A DNA stretch of 64,000 nucleotides. Source: Phocaeicola dorei (GTDB taxonomy: Bacteria; Bacteroidota; Bacteroidia; Bacteroidales; Bacteroidaceae). How positions within the stretch are numbered: position 1 is the first letter of the stretch; each line of letters opens with the position of its first letter. This document shows, one piece after another, positions 35,701 through 45,626 of the stretch. A program made the position numbers and the translations under genes. Under the pieces are notes generated by a model. That model was given only the letters and a program-made list of their open reading frames with translations, was not told the DNA's origin and made no database searches. The DNA is taken from contig NZ_CP046176.1 of assembly GCF_013009555.1 (NCBI RefSeq), positions 4,371,501-4,435,500 on the forward strand. The letters run 5' to 3'.

Positions 35701-38700
35701 TTAAAAGCTAAGATTTACACCCACAGAAACAGTACGTTGCAACGGATAAGTTTTACCACTGCCCCATCCTTCGTCACCATATCCTCCGAAAGCTTCGGGA
35801 TCAAATATATCGGACAGACTAGTGATAGTGAATAAATTATCACATGACAGATAAATGCGGCAATTACTGATTCCGGCCGGTGACAACAGAGATTTCGGCA
35901 AAGTATACCCCAACTGGATATTCTTGCAACGGAGATAGGCGGCACTTTGCAAATAACGCGTCTGTGTCTGCTGATTTTTCTGAATACCGCCAAAATAAGG
36001 TTTCGGATAATATGCACCAGTATTGTTTTCCGTCCAATAGTCCAAATGATCTTCAAAGCAGGCGCTTTGCCACATATTTCCTTGCGCTCCCCAAAAGTAT
36101 GCATCACCGGCACCGAAGAACCAATCGCGTTTCAACACTCCTTGAAAGAAAATAGAAAAATCAAATCCCTTGTATGCCGCATCTAAGTTCAAACCGATAC
36201 GATAACGAGGAGTCGCATTACCAATACGTTTCAAATCACCGTGATCGTCCAAAGTATTTGCACCGGAACTGACAATGCCATCTCCATTCAAATCCTTATA
36301 CATCACATCACCTGCACCCCAGTTGCTTCCCCAGTTGGGCTTATTGGTTGTCAGCCAATTGTCCATTTCTACTTTTGAAGAAGCCAGACCGACACTTTCA
36401 TACCCCCAAATTTCATTTAAATACTTGCCATTATAATACCCTCCGATACTTTGATTGCTAAACTCCCCATCGTATGGATAGGTCAGAATTTTAGATCGAT
36501 TATCCGAGAGATTGAACCGAACACCATATTTGAAATCATTAATCTGATCACGCCATCCGATTTCCAATTCCCACCCCGAAGTACGCATATCACAGTTGTT
36601 GGTTTTGGGAGCATTAGTACCCAATACAGAACCCAAGATAGGTGCCGGACCAATCATGTCTTTTGTAGTACGACTATACCAATCAAAAGTACCGGTCAGG
36701 CGATTATTAAAAGCGCCGAAATCAAAACCGAAATCCCATGTTTCCACCGTTTCCCAAGTCATGGTAGCATTAACGATGCTGGGAAGGGAAGATGTATTTT
36801 GTTTTTCGCCATTAATCAGCCAGTTGCTGGATGCAGAACTGATGGCCTGCTGCTGATAGAACGGATACCAATCCCAGAAACTGTTATAATTGGAACTAGT
36901 GTTACCTAATTGTCCCCAAGAACCACGAAGTTTCAGCGTATTAACTGTTTCACTCAATTTCTCAAAGAACTCCTCACGGGCAATATTCCATCCCAAAGAT
37001 ACCGACGGGAACCATGCCCACCGCTTATCGGCTAGAAAACGTGAAGAACCGTCATAACGAATATTAAACTCCGCCAGATACTTACCGTCATAATCATAAT
37101 TGAAACGTCCGAAATAACCTGCTGTAGCCCGATTCCAATAACCGTCACCATTCTTCTTGTTACTTTGTGTCTGGCTCAAGAAAGGTTTATCTTCAGTTGT
37201 TAAGTCTGTACCGCTTGCCCACATATTGTCTTGATTATAACGTTCATAGTTCAAGCCCAACAAAACTTTTCCATTATGTTTTCCAAAGCTGTGAGAATAA
37301 TCGGTATAAACATTTACAGCATAATAGTTTTGCTTGTAGCGGTTATCATACACATAAGTCACTGTTCCGTATCCAGAATCACGTAACATCGGCTCATTGG
37401 CTACATTATAATTATAAATAGGAATTTTGTTTTGAGTAGTCTTATTATTGGTAAGACGCAGAGCACCTTCAGCATAGATGTTCCATCCTTTCAACGGCGT
37501 GAAGGTAAACTTTAACTGTTGGGTGAACTCATCGTTGTTCTCCTTATATATCCCCCCGTCTTCCAATTCATAAATCTCCATTTCTGCCATCCAGTTTCCA
37601 TTCGGATCGACTACCGGACAAGAAGGCCAGCGGCGTGCAATGTTATGGAAGAACAACCCTGTCAGATATTGAGGCTTCTCATAATCCTTGCGTGTCCATT
37701 TTGTTGAGTAATCCAGGCGTGCCCATGAAGCCAGTTCGGCTCCGATTTTACTATTCAACGTATAACGGTCCAGTTCGTCGTGCCCATGAGAAATCAGACC
37801 ATTCTGTAGCAAGAAACTCCCACTGACCGACCAATTAAACTTCTCAGTTCCCCCACTCAGACTCAGATTATGCTGTGTAGAAGGCACATTCTTTTTATAG
37901 AATTCCTCAAACCAATCCGTATTGGCAAAAGCCGAGCCATAGTTGTTCCACTTCCCATTCTCCACATTGGCTGTTGTTCCCCAATATTCCGGCTGGCTAG
38001 GGTCTGTGAATTCGCCATTCATATACTTCTTGATATTCGCCATCGTTTCATCGCTGAATATATTTGAACCGCCAGCGTTAATATTCGCAGTATTGAAATA
38101 AGTGGCAAATTGCAATGAATTAGCCATCTTGGGCACCTGTGTCGCGGTACTGAAACGAATATCGCCGGAGTAATTAACCTTCACCTTACCGGCCTTCCCA
38201 CTCTTAGTCGTAACCAAGATTACACCAAATGCAGCACGCGAACCATAGATAGAAGCCGAAGCGGCATCTTTCAGAACAGACACACTTTCTACATCATTAG
38301 GATTCAAAGAATTCAAATCTCCCTCTATACCATCAATTAAAATCAAAGGACTATCTACAGAACCGTCGCCGATAGAACCTGTACCACGAATATTGATATT
38401 CATGCTGGTATTAAGGTCACCCCCACTTGAACTGGTAGAAAGATTCAAACCGGGAACCGCCCCTTGTAATGCCTGACTTACGTTGGCAACAGGGCGTGAC
38501 TCTATCACATCCGAACCGACCATACTTACCGCACCCGTCACATTCACTTTTTTCTGCGTTCCATATCCCACTACCACCACTTCATCCAAGACTTTTGTAT
38601 CATCACTCAAAATAATATTCAATGGCACTCCCGTCCACTTTATTTCCTGCGTCTGATACCCTACGAATGAAATGACAATCGTGCTTCCTTTGGGCACATT

Positions 38701-38937
38701 AGACAGGGAGAAATCTCCATCAATCCCTGTAATGGTTCCATTCGTGGAACCTTTTACTACCACAGATGCACCGATAATCGTTTCGCCTGTAGCATCTTTT
38801 ACAACTCCGGTACAAGTACCATTTTGCTGAGTCACTCTCACGTCTGTTTTTCTTCCTTCTTGATTGGCGTAAACCGTTCCATTACAGACTGTTGACAAGA
38901 ACAGTAAAACACCCACGGACTTTAGATACTTAATCAT
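35701..38937 (-). CDS. SusC/RagA family TonB-linked outer-membrane transporter
   Basis: A 1078-residue transporter. After a signal peptide (MIKYLKSVGVLLFLSTVCNG) comes a carboxypeptidase-regulatory-like domain (about 40-115: GVVKDATGETIIGASVVVKG), a TonB-box-like stretch DEVVVVGYGTQKK, a plug domain (about 120-250, with VSVLKDAASASIYGSRAAFG) and a large barrel ending in phenylalanine. It has no N-terminal STN signalling domain, so it is not expected to signal to an anti-sigma factor. With the SusD-like protein it forms a glycan import pair. A consensus promoter lies 90-125 bp upstream. Confidence 0.95.
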   Translation of the reverse strand: MIKYLKSVGVLLFLSTVCNGTVYANQEGRKTDVRVTQQNGTCTGVVKDATGETIIGASVVVKGSTNGTITGIDGDFSLSNVPKGSTIVISFVGYQTQEIKWTGVPLNIILSDDTKVLDEVVVVGYGTQKKVNVTGAVSMVGSDVIESRPVANVSQALQGAVPGLNLSTSSSGGDLNTSMNINIRGTGSIGDGSVDSPLILIDGIEGDLNSLNPNDVESVSVLKDAASASIYGSRAAFGVILVTTKSGKAGKVKVNYSGDIRFSTATQVPKMANSLQFATYFNTANINAGGSNIFSDETMANIKKYMNGEFTDPSQPEYWGTTANVENGKWNNYGSAFANTDWFEEFYKKNVPSTQHNLSLSGGTEKFNWSVSGSFLLQNGLISHGHDELDRYTLNSKIGAELASWARLDYSTKWTRKDYEKPQYLTGLFFHNIARRWPSCPVVDPNGNWMAEMEIYELEDGGIYKENNDEFTQQLKFTFTPLKGWNIYAEGALRLTNNKTTQNKIPIYNYNVANEPMLRDSGYGTVTYVYDNRYKQNYYAVNVYTDYSHSFGKHNGKVLLGLNYERYNQDNMWASGTDLTTEDKPFLSQTQSNKKNGDGYWNRATAGYFGRFNYDYDGKYLAEFNIRYDGSSRFLADKRWAWFPSVSLGWNIAREEFFEKLSETVNTLKLRGSWGQLGNTSSNYNSFWDWYPFYQQQAISSASSNWLINGEKQNTSSLPSIVNATMTWETVETWDFGFDFGAFNNRLTGTFDWYSRTTKDMIGPAPILGSVLGTNAPKTNNCDMRTSGWELEIGWRDQINDFKYGVRFNLSDNRSKILTYPYDGEFSNQSIGGYYNGKYLNEIWGYESVGLASSKVEMDNWLTTNKPNWGSNWGAGDVMYKDLNGDGIVSSGANTLDDHGDLKRIGNATPRYRIGLNLDAAYKGFDFSIFFQGVLKRDWFFGAGDAYFWGAQGNMWQSACFEDHLDYWTENNTGAYYPKPYFGGIQKNQQTQTRYLQSAAYLRCKNIQLGYTLPKSLLSPAGISNCRIYLSCDNLFTITSLSDIFDPEAFGGYGDEGWGSGKTYPLQRTVSVGVNLSF

Positions 38938-39032
38938 ATAGTGATTTTTAAAAGTTTTAGAAAAGCAAAAACTCTTAAAGTACCAAGTACCATTAGAACT
39001 TATGCTTTTCGATAAAATTTAGATTAACGCTG

Positions 39033-39063
39033 CAAATATATAAAAAATGTTGTAGACGACAAT
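39033..39063 (-). promoter_or_regulatory. promoter of the susC-susD operon
   Basis: On the minus strand: ATTG (39063-39060), 19 bp, TATATTTG (39040-39033). It gives a leader of about 90 nt before the susC-like ATG, long enough for post-transcriptional control. Confidence 0.7.
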
Positions 39064-39516
39064 TGAAATACTTATTTTTATTATAATCTTAATGAAATAT
39101 ATAAAATTACCTGTTATAAGATGCTGGGTATATGGAAAATATTTTATATATATGATTTTCAAAAATACACTCTAAATTGGTAGTAATAGTCTTTATACTA
39201 GACCTCAAGCACTTATTTTCAATAAGTAATAGTGAATGACGAAGTTCTAATGGAACTTTGCATATATCTCAATAATCTCTAATTATCAAGATATTACATT
39301 TTATAAATCCAATGATTATAGAAAAAGGGTAGATACTTCATTTTTATGGACATATAAAGCTTTTATTTTTACCTAAATGGAAGTCTTCGCTGCTATAAAC
39401 CCGTAAATCACTGAAATTAAGTTTATTCTTAAGAGCAAGAAATAACAAAAAATAAGAAGAACATAATTAAAACCACACAATAAAAATCGCAACTTAAACC
39501 GGAGCATATAAAAACG

Positions 39517-39568
39517 AAAAAAAACATGGACTCATGGAAATGTATAAAAACATCCATTTAAGTCCATG
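39517..39568 (-). terminator. rho-independent terminator of the DEAD-box helicase gene
   Basis: On the minus strand CATGGACT (39568-39561) pairs with AGTCCATG (39532-39525), with further inner pairing, followed directly by eight T residues (39524-39517). Confidence 0.75.
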
Positions 39569-39601
39569 CTATTTTGTAATACAGCCCAGGCAAGTCATTC
39601 T

Positions 39602-40906
39602 TTATCCTTGCCTGCCGGAAGCCTTTCTATCCGAACTCTGCCTGCCTTGCCCTTGCCTGCTTTGAACCTGTTTCTTCCTACGCCAATAATCACCATTGCC
39701 CTTACTGCCCCGGTATGCCTTATTGGCTTTTGCTTTTTCCTTCAGTTCTTCCGTCTTACCGGCCTGCGCTTTCACTCCTTCCACAGTCACCCAAGGATGG
39801 TCTTTCACAACCGGAATCTGTAGTCCTATCAGTTTTTGGATATCTTTTAAATAAGGTAATTCTTCCGATTCACAAAAAGAGATGGCTATTCCGTCGTGTC
39901 CGGCACGCCCGGTACGGCCGATGCGGTGCACATAAGTTTCCGATATATTGGGCAACTCATAGTTGATAACGTGAGAAAGCTGGTTCACATCAATACCTCT
40001 GGCTGCAATATCTGTGGCTATCAACACTCTTGTGGTGTGATCCTTGAAGTTCGTCAACGCCCTTTGGCGTGCGTTCTGCGATTTGTTTCCATGAATAGCT
40101 TCCGCCCCGATCTCACTCTTATTCAATATCTTCGCCAATTTATCCGCCCCATGCTTGGTACGGGTGAAAATCAATACAGATTCTATCTCCGGATTCTTCA
40201 ACAAATGCAGCAGCAAGTCCTTCTTCTCTTTCTTCTCTACGAAATAAACACTTTGCTGAATAGTATCAACAGTAGACGAAACAGGAGTCACCTCTACCTT
40301 CTTCGGATTAGTCAGCATGGAATCTGCCAGCTTCTCTATTTCAGAAGGCATGGTAGCCGAGAAAAACAAAGTCTGTCGCCGGGCAGGAATCAGTTTCAAT
40401 ACTTTTTTGATATCGTGTATGAAGCCCATATCGAGCATACGGTCTGCCTCATCCAATACAAAATACTCCAATCCCTTCAATGAAATACAACCTTGCGACT
40501 GCAAGTCAAGCAAACGTCCGGGAGTGGCAATCAATACCTGCACGCCTCGTTTCAAAGCATCAACTTGCGCCTTTTGGGGCACTCCGCCGAAAATAACGGC
40601 ATGTTTCACTCCGGTATATTTAGCATATTGATCAAAGTTCTCGCCTATCTGTATAGCAAGCTCACGCGTCGGGGTGAGTATCAATGCTTTGATACCTTTT
40701 TTATGGTCTGATTGATAAAGCCGTTGTATGAGGGGGATAGCAAACGCTGCTGTTTTTCCTGTTCCTGTCTGGGCGCATCCCAGCAAATCTTTACCTTTTA
40801 ATAATACAGGAATTGCTTGTTCCTGAATGGGGGTCGGCGTTGTATAGCCGGTTTGTTGTAAAGCCTTCAAAATAGGCTCTATAAGATCTAATTCTTTAAA
40901 TGTCAT
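39602..40906 (-). CDS. DEAD-box ATP-dependent RNA helicase (RhlE-like)
   Basis: A 434-residue helicase with all core motifs: Q-motif region [14 protein letters not shown], Walker [29 protein letters not shown] in [17 protein letters not shown] in [16 protein letters not shown] and [10 protein letters not shown]. The C-terminal ~70 residues are basic and low in complexity, as in RhlE-type proteins. It unwinds structured RNA, probably in ribosome assembly or cold adaptation. Single gene. A minus-strand -7 match TACCTTTG is present at 40962-40955. Confidence 0.94.
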   Translation of the reverse strand: MTFKELDLIEPILKALQQTGYTTPTPIQEQAIPVLLKGKDLLGCAQTGTGKTAAFAIPLIQRLYQSDHKKGIKALILTPTRELAIQIGENFDQYAKYTGVKHAVIFGGVPQKAQVDALKRGVQVLIATPGRLLDLQSQGCISLKGLEYFVLDEADRMLDMGFIHDIKKVLKLIPARRQTLFFSATMPSEIEKLADSMLTNPKKVEVTPVSSTVDTIQQSVYFVEKKEKKDLLLHLLKNPEIESVLIFTRTKHGADKLAKILNKSEIGAEAIHGNKSQNARQRALTNFKDHTTRVLIATDIAARGIDVNQLSHVINYELPNISETYVHRIGRTGRAGHDGIAISFCESEELPYLKDIQKLIGLQIPVVKDHPWVTVEGVKAQAGKTEELKEKAKANKAYRGSKGNGDYWRRKKQVQSRQGQGRQSSDRKASGRQG

Positions 40907-40954
40907 GTAAAATAATTAAATTAGGCCTCACGGCCTGTATATATTTTATGGGAA

Positions 40955-40962
40955 CAAAGGTA
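40955..40962 (-). promoter_or_regulatory. possible -7 promoter element of the helicase gene
   Basis: Minus-strand TACCTTTG matches TAnnTTTG, about 49 bp before the ATG. No good -33 box. Confidence 0.45.
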
Positions 40963-40972
40963 CAGTAATGAT

Positions 40973-40998
40973 TCTGCCCGGAAGTATTTCCGGGCAGA
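40973..40998. repeat. 11-bp perfect hairpin between the phosphatase and helicase genes
   Basis: TCTGCCCGGAA / TTCCGGGCAGA with a GTAT loop. It lies upstream of the helicase promoter and downstream of the phosphatase gene, so it could end the phosphatase transcript, though no T tract follows. Confidence 0.6.
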
Positions 40999-41106
40999 CT
41001 TTATGGTTATTTAACTAGATAGTTCCTGCTTAACTAATCGGACGGCTGCCCCAAAAGGAAGATATTTCACAATAACCATCCATATTATATCGTAATCAAA
41101 GTAACT

Positions 41107-43563
41107 CTACTTACAGAACAAATAAACATTTCCACCAAAGTCCGAAACCACCAACGCATTGCCCGATAAGGCTACCGACCCGAAAACAGGAGCCCCAGTA
41201 GCGTGTTTCCATACCACTTTTCCATTCTCTTTATTAATTCCATACACTGTACCGTCCGAAGCAGCTACATAAACGATATCTCCCGCCCATACCGCACTGG
41301 TTTCAATGGTAGCGGAAGATTGACGACTATAGGGACAGGTATAAACCAAAGCATCCCCCACCGGACAAGTCCATTTTTCTTCCAATGTTTCACTGTCCAA
41401 GGCTATCAGCCCTTTCTGTGCAGAGCCAAAGATAATCTCTTTGTCGGTGAGCAACGGAGTAGAAGTTACATCCACATTATAAGGCAAAGGCTTACGAACT
41501 ATCACTTTTCCGGTAGCCGCCTCTAATATAAAGAAAGATTTATCCGAAATAAGATACAACAAAGCACCATGCATGGCAGGAGATGCCCCCCGATTACGCA
41601 ACCCGTTGTCACTGGCCGCCCAAAGTTTCTCACCTGTTTGGGCATCATTGCCATAAAGTGCATTCCACTGTGCGGAACCAATCAGCAAACCATTCCCCAA
41701 AGTCAGCGTGCTCGTAGTCCCTTCTCCTTGTCCCCAACCTTCATTTCTCCAGAGTTGTTTGCCCGTCCGGGCTTCAAAAGCACAAAGTCCCTTTCCTGTT
41801 CCTGCATAAACCATTCCTTCATCGGCCACCAGTCCGTCGATGAGGGCTGGTAAACCATTTACAGGCAATTGCTTTTCCCAACATAACTTGCCGGTTTCGG
41901 TATCAATGGCATACAAAAAACCTTGAGCATCTTGGGCAAACACGATATCACCATCAATGGCAATGGAATTTTTAATGGAATTACGAACAGGGTAACTCCA
42001 AAGAGTTGAACCATCCTTCCCGTTCAAAGCATATACATGCCCCGCACCTTTTAAATCTTCATCCACAGAGGCTACAATTATTTTTCCCTTGTGTATCAGT
42101 GGGGAAGTCATGTAAAGATTAGCTCCGACATTGTGGGTCCATGCCAGTTGCAAAGGCAGATTCAATGGGCCGGAAGCGGGGGCGGAATGTTTCGCATTGC
42201 CTAACAGATTATCCCAATCAGCAGAAAACAAAGGAGCCACCTTTTCAGTCCGGCAGACAAAATTGCTTTCTGCCTTAGCTATCTCTCCGTTATTAAAACG
42301 AGCTGTTACCTGCAAAGTAAGTTCTTTGGCCACGTGTTTATCAGACAAAGGAAGCTCCCCGTTCCATGACCAGTCAGTGCTTTGCAGCAATCTCTTGTTT
42401 TTCAGCACAGGTTTTCCGTCGGCCAAACAGGTATAGAGCACTTCTTTCACCGGTGACACGGAAGAATACACATTGACAGCTACCGGAAGAACACCCGAAG
42501 CCATCACTCCGGCAGGCGAAGCGATACAGATATTCTTGTCCAAATAGGTATAACGGAGCTCGGAAGTGAAATCTCCCTTACTATCTACGTGCATCACACG
42601 AAAAGCGGTAGTGGAATGATCTATTCCTCCTTTATCCAATGAGGAAGTACAAACACTGTAAACATCTCCCTGTTTTTTCACATAGTTAATATGCCAATGA
42701 CCATATACCCACGCTTTCAGGTTATGTTCATTCAAATTAATGCTTCCCGCATTCTTGCTTTTAAAAATAAAAGCATCCTCGTAGGTCAGTAAATCATGAT
42801 TGAAAACAACAACGGGAGTTCCGGGGCGGATATGCGCCAAATCATTTTTCAACCAACGGCAGACATCATCGGCGGTATAGCCGGGAGCATGATCTCCTCC
42901 GGGCATCGGAGTGACAATATAGTGCACATTCCCTGCATCAAAAGAATAATATACCGGTCCGTAAATGCTTTCAAAGAGTTCTTCGCCATACTTCCCCTTT
43001 ACCAAATCATGATTTCCGATGCAATAGAAGACAGGACAGTCCATATTTTCCGTATTCATCAGTTTGATATGAGCCTTCAAGCCTTTTTCATAGCAGATAT
43101 CCCCGGTATGAATGATAAAAGCCGCCTGTTCATTCCTGGCATAGTCACGCACATTATTCACCCAGTCTTCATGGTTTTCCGTATTAAATATTTCAGTATC
43201 AGCAATATGAATGTACTTGTGAGAACCATCCTTGCGAATCCGTCCACTATAAGGCATCAAGCCGAAATCATAACCGGACTGTTTCTCTTCTATTTTATGA
43301 TAATGACGATTAAATGTTTTATATCCCGAAGGAGTGGTAATGAAAATAAAACGCTCACGTTCATGACCGGGTAAAGTAAAACTACCGTCGGCAGCCGTTT
43401 CCACCACATTCAAGCCATCGGAAACCTTGATGCCCGCCCATGTTTTTTCACCTGGGTCAAACACGCCATTCTTGTTTTTATCTACATATACACGACCTGT
43501 GTAAGCAGCCATAACGGGCATTGCCGCCAGCATCAGGCATGATAATAAAAAAGTCTTTTTCAT
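41107..43563 (-). CDS. calcineurin-like phosphoesterase fused to a PQQ-type beta-propeller
   Basis: An 818-residue secreted protein. After the signal peptide (MKKTFLLSCLMLAAMPVMAA) there is a small N-terminal beta domain (about 20-90, YVDKNKNGVFDPGEKTWAGI), a metallophosphatase core (about 105-330) with the metal motifs HIADTEIF, IIHTGDICYE, YCIGNHDLV, VVFNHDLLT and YGHWHINY, a C-terminal beta domain to about 450, and a PQQ-like propeller (about 470-818) with repeats such as GHVYALNGKDGSTLWSYPV and LYAIDTETGKLCWEKQLP. It follows the endonuclease/phosphatase gene by 22 bp. The substrate is unknown; extracellular phosphate release is plausible. Confidence 0.92.
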   Translation of the reverse strand: MKKTFLLSCLMLAAMPVMAAYTGRVYVDKNKNGVFDPGEKTWAGIKVSDGLNVVETAADGSFTLPGHERERFIFITTPSGYKTFNRHYHKIEEKQSGYDFGLMPYSGRIRKDGSHKYIHIADTEIFNTENHEDWVNNVRDYARNEQAAFIIHTGDICYEKGLKAHIKLMNTENMDCPVFYCIGNHDLVKGKYGEELFESIYGPVYYSFDAGNVHYIVTPMPGGDHAPGYTADDVCRWLKNDLAHIRPGTPVVVFNHDLLTYEDAFIFKSKNAGSINLNEHNLKAWVYGHWHINYVKKQGDVYSVCTSSLDKGGIDHSTTAFRVMHVDSKGDFTSELRYTYLDKNICIASPAGVMASGVLPVAVNVYSSVSPVKEVLYTCLADGKPVLKNKRLLQSTDWSWNGELPLSDKHVAKELTLQVTARFNNGEIAKAESNFVCRTEKVAPLFSADWDNLLGNAKHSAPASGPLNLPLQLAWTHNVGANLYMTSPLIHKGKIIVASVDEDLKGAGHVYALNGKDGSTLWSYPVRNSIKNSIAIDGDIVFAQDAQGFLYAIDTETGKLCWEKQLPVNGLPALIDGLVADEGMVYAGTGKGLCAFEARTGKQLWRNEGWGQGEGTTSTLTLGNGLLIGSAQWNALYGNDAQTGEKLWAASDNGLRNRGASPAMHGALLYLISDKSFFILEAATGKVIVRKPLPYNVDVTSTPLLTDKEIIFGSAQKGLIALDSETLEEKWTCPVGDALVYTCPYSRQSSATIETSAVWAGDIVYVAASDGTVYGINKENGKVVWKHATGAPVFGSVALSGNALVVSDFGGNVYLFCK

Positions 43564-43585
43564 GAATATTTATTTTAATCAATTC

Positions 43586-44524
43586 TTATTTAAGTTCGAA
43601 TTTCGAGAGGACAAAACCATGATCTGAAGGATAGAAAAAGTCTTCTCCTTTGAAAGTAAAAGTTTTACCCAAGCTATTGTCATAGCACTCAGACGCTATC
43701 GCTTGAATGGTTTTCCCCTGATAATAAATGAAATCAATGCGGTCCATACGACATTCGGTTTCCAACGAATCCGCATCTGCCAGCCACGTTACTCCCGGAC
43801 TGGCCACCGGATCGGGATTCATCTCACGGAAGCTATCTTTAAATCCTGCCTTTTCCATAGCAATGGAAACGGGCCAATCCACCACAGCACCCCCATGATG
43901 GTACAGGTTACGGGTCGCTTCCGTCCAATCCAGATGAGAATGCACATTAAAATCACCTCCCATTATAATTGGGATACTGTCTGTTTCTGCCAGTAAAGGC
44001 CGAAGAACAGCCAAAATCCTATGTATTTCCTCATCACGTGTCCCCTCCATCTCCCAAGCCAATATTTCCTCCTCAGATTTATCTGTTGGTGCCAAACGCA
44101 TATCAGGGAGGTAATGCAACCAAGTATCAAACACCCGGACAGGTTTCCCATTCACATCTATCATCACTCCGCCGAAATTAAAGGTACTTATGCTGTCGGC
44201 AAAAGCATATTTCCGGATAATGGGATAGCGGCTATAAATACAAAGATTATCAGAAATGAGATTGTATGAATATCCCAATGAATCGGCTACCATCGGAGCG
44301 GCTCCATAAGTTTCAACCATCAAGATCACATCAGCCTCACTTTTTTTCAGAATATCGATAGTTCCCTTACATCCCTTTTCGGGATAAGTTTTTGAATGAC
44401 CGCCATGCCATACATTCCATGAAAGAACAGTCAGTGTTTTTTCCGACTCTTTTGAAGGGGTACAAGCTGCCAATGCAAACAAGTAAAAGGCTATCATCCC
44501 AATAAGATTTCTTGTTTTCATCAT
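43586..44524 (-). CDS. endonuclease/exonuclease/phosphatase family lipoprotein
   Basis: A 312-residue lipoprotein (ALAACTPSKE, Cys about residue 21). The EEP fold is shown by LTVLSWNVWHGG at the start of the domain, VDVILMVETYGA-like glutamate region near residue 70, IIMGGDFNVHSHLDWT near 190 and the C-terminal SDHGFVLSKFEL. Family members cut phosphodiester or phosphomonoester bonds in nucleic acids, phospholipids or inositol phosphates. Operon with the metallophosphatase just downstream suggests joint phosphate scavenging in the envelope. Either of two adjacent ATG codons could start it. Confidence 0.92.
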   Translation of the reverse strand: MMKTRNLIGMIAFYLFALAACTPSKESEKTLTVLSWNVWHGGHSKTYPEKGCKGTIDILKKSEADVILMVETYGAAPMVADSLGYSYNLISDNLCIYSRYPIIRKYAFADSISTFNFGGVMIDVNGKPVRVFDTWLHYLPDMRLAPTDKSEEEILAWEMEGTRDEEIHRILAVLRPLLAETDSIPIIMGGDFNVHSHLDWTEATRNLYHHGGAVVDWPVSIAMEKAGFKDSFREMNPDPVASPGVTWLADADSLETECRMDRIDFIYYQGKTIQAIASECYDNSLGKTFTFKGEDFFYPSDHGFVLSKFELK

Positions 44525-44547
44525 AGGTTAGATTTGTTAATTCCGGA

Positions 44548-44555
44548 CAAAGATA
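44548..44555 (-). promoter_or_regulatory. possible -7 promoter element of the phosphatase operon
   Basis: Minus-strand TATCTTTG at 24-31 bp upstream of the ATG matches the -7 consensus; the -33 box is weak. Confidence 0.45.
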
Positions 44556-44602
44556 CACAATTATTCAAGAGACAACACTATAAAATATACCATAAATAGG
44601 GT

Positions 44603-44634
44603 ATTGTCATCATGAACATCTCCCCCTATCTTTG
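44603..44634 (+). promoter_or_regulatory. promoter of cysK
   Basis: ATTG (44603-44606), 20 bp, TATCTTTG (44627-44634): one mismatch to the full consensus. Confidence 0.65.
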
Positions 44635-44669
44635 CATTATAACATTAGAATCCACTAAATGAAAAGATT

Positions 44670-45617
44670 ATGGCAAGAATTAAAAAAGAATTGACTGAGC
44701 TCATCGGAGGAACTCCTCTGTTGGAACTGTCACGCCTCAGCCGAAAACACGACGCGAAAGCACAAGTAGTTGCCAAACTGGAATATTTCAATCCCGGCGG
44801 AAGTGTAAAAGACCGCATTGCCCTGGCAATGATAGAGGATGCGGAAACAAAAGGCATCTTGAAACCCGGAGCCGTTATCATTGAACCAACTAGCGGCAAC
44901 ACCGGCGTAGGATTGGCATGGGTTGCCAGTGTGAAAGGTTACAAAGCCATATTGACAATGCCCGAAACCATGAGCAAGGAACGCCAGAACCTGCTGAAAG
45001 CTATGGGAGCGCAATTAGTACTGACCGAAGGTGCAAAAGGTATGAAAGGAGCCATAGAAAAAGCGGAAGAACTGCGTGAACAGACTCCGGGAGCTGTCAT
45101 TCTGGGACAATTCGAGAATCCGGCAAATCCTGCCGCCCATGTACGTACCACCGCGCAGGAAATATGGAATGACACGGACGGAAAGGTAGATATATTTGTT
45201 GCCGGAGTAGGCACAGGCGGCACTTTAAGCGGAGTAGCGGAAGGATTAAAAAAACAGAATCCCCACATACAGATTGTAGCTGTAGAGCCGGATAACTCCC
45301 CCGTCCTTTCGGGTGGAAATCCGGGGCTGCACAAGATACAAGGTATTGGAGCAGGATTTATCCCCCATACCTACAATGGAAAATTGGTAGACAAAATAAT
45401 CCGGGTGAAAGATGATGACGCCATCCGCACAGGACGCGAACTTTCTCTGACAGAAGGGTTATTGGTTGGAATATCTTCGGGAGCAGCAGCTTATGCCGCT
45501 TTGGAGCTGGCTAAATTGCCAGAAAATGAGGGGAAACAAATTGTAGTCCTCTTACCCGATACGGGAGAACGCTACTTGTCTACTGTACTTTATGCTTTTG
45601 AAGAATATCCGTTATAA
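44670..45617 (+). CDS. cysK: cysteine synthase A (O-acetylserine sulfhydrylase)
   Basis: A 315-residue PLP enzyme that makes cysteine from O-acetylserine and sulfide. The PLP lysine is in [12 protein letters not shown] (about residues 38-49), the phosphate-binding and substrate loop is [10 protein letters not shown] (about 72-81), and [11 protein letters not shown] (about 177-187) holds the cofactor phosphate. The length is standard. It is followed at 9 bp by mnmA, which needs cysteine-derived sulfur, a sensible pairing although mnmA also depends on a cysteine desulfurase not seen here. Confidence 0.96.
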   Translation: MARIKKELTELIGGTPLLELSRLSRKHDAKAQVVAKLEYFNPGGSVKDRIALAMIEDAETKGILKPGAVIIEPTSGNTGVGLAWVASVKGYKAILTMPETMSKERQNLLKAMGAQLVLTEGAKGMKGAIEKAEELREQTPGAVILGQFENPANPAAHVRTTAQEIWNDTDGKVDIFVAGVGTGGTLSGVAEGLKKQNPHIQIVAVEPDNSPVLSGGNPGLHKIQGIGAGFIPHTYNGKLVDKIIRVKDDDAIRTGRELSLTEGLLVGISSGAAAYAALELAKLPENEGKQIVVLLPDTGERYLSTVLYAFEEYPL

Positions 45618-45626
45618 TAAAACAAA

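Larger units (their letters stand above)
38938..39601. other. long AT-rich region upstream of susC
   Basis: About 660 bp without a supportable gene on either strand. It holds the susC promoter (39033-39063), an AAGTTCTAATGG word at 39242-39253 that recurs on the opposite strand at 39001-38990, and a terminator for the helicase gene (39517-39568). The leader between promoter and ATG contains GTACCAAGTAC (38980-38990), able to form a small hairpin. Confidence 0.6.
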
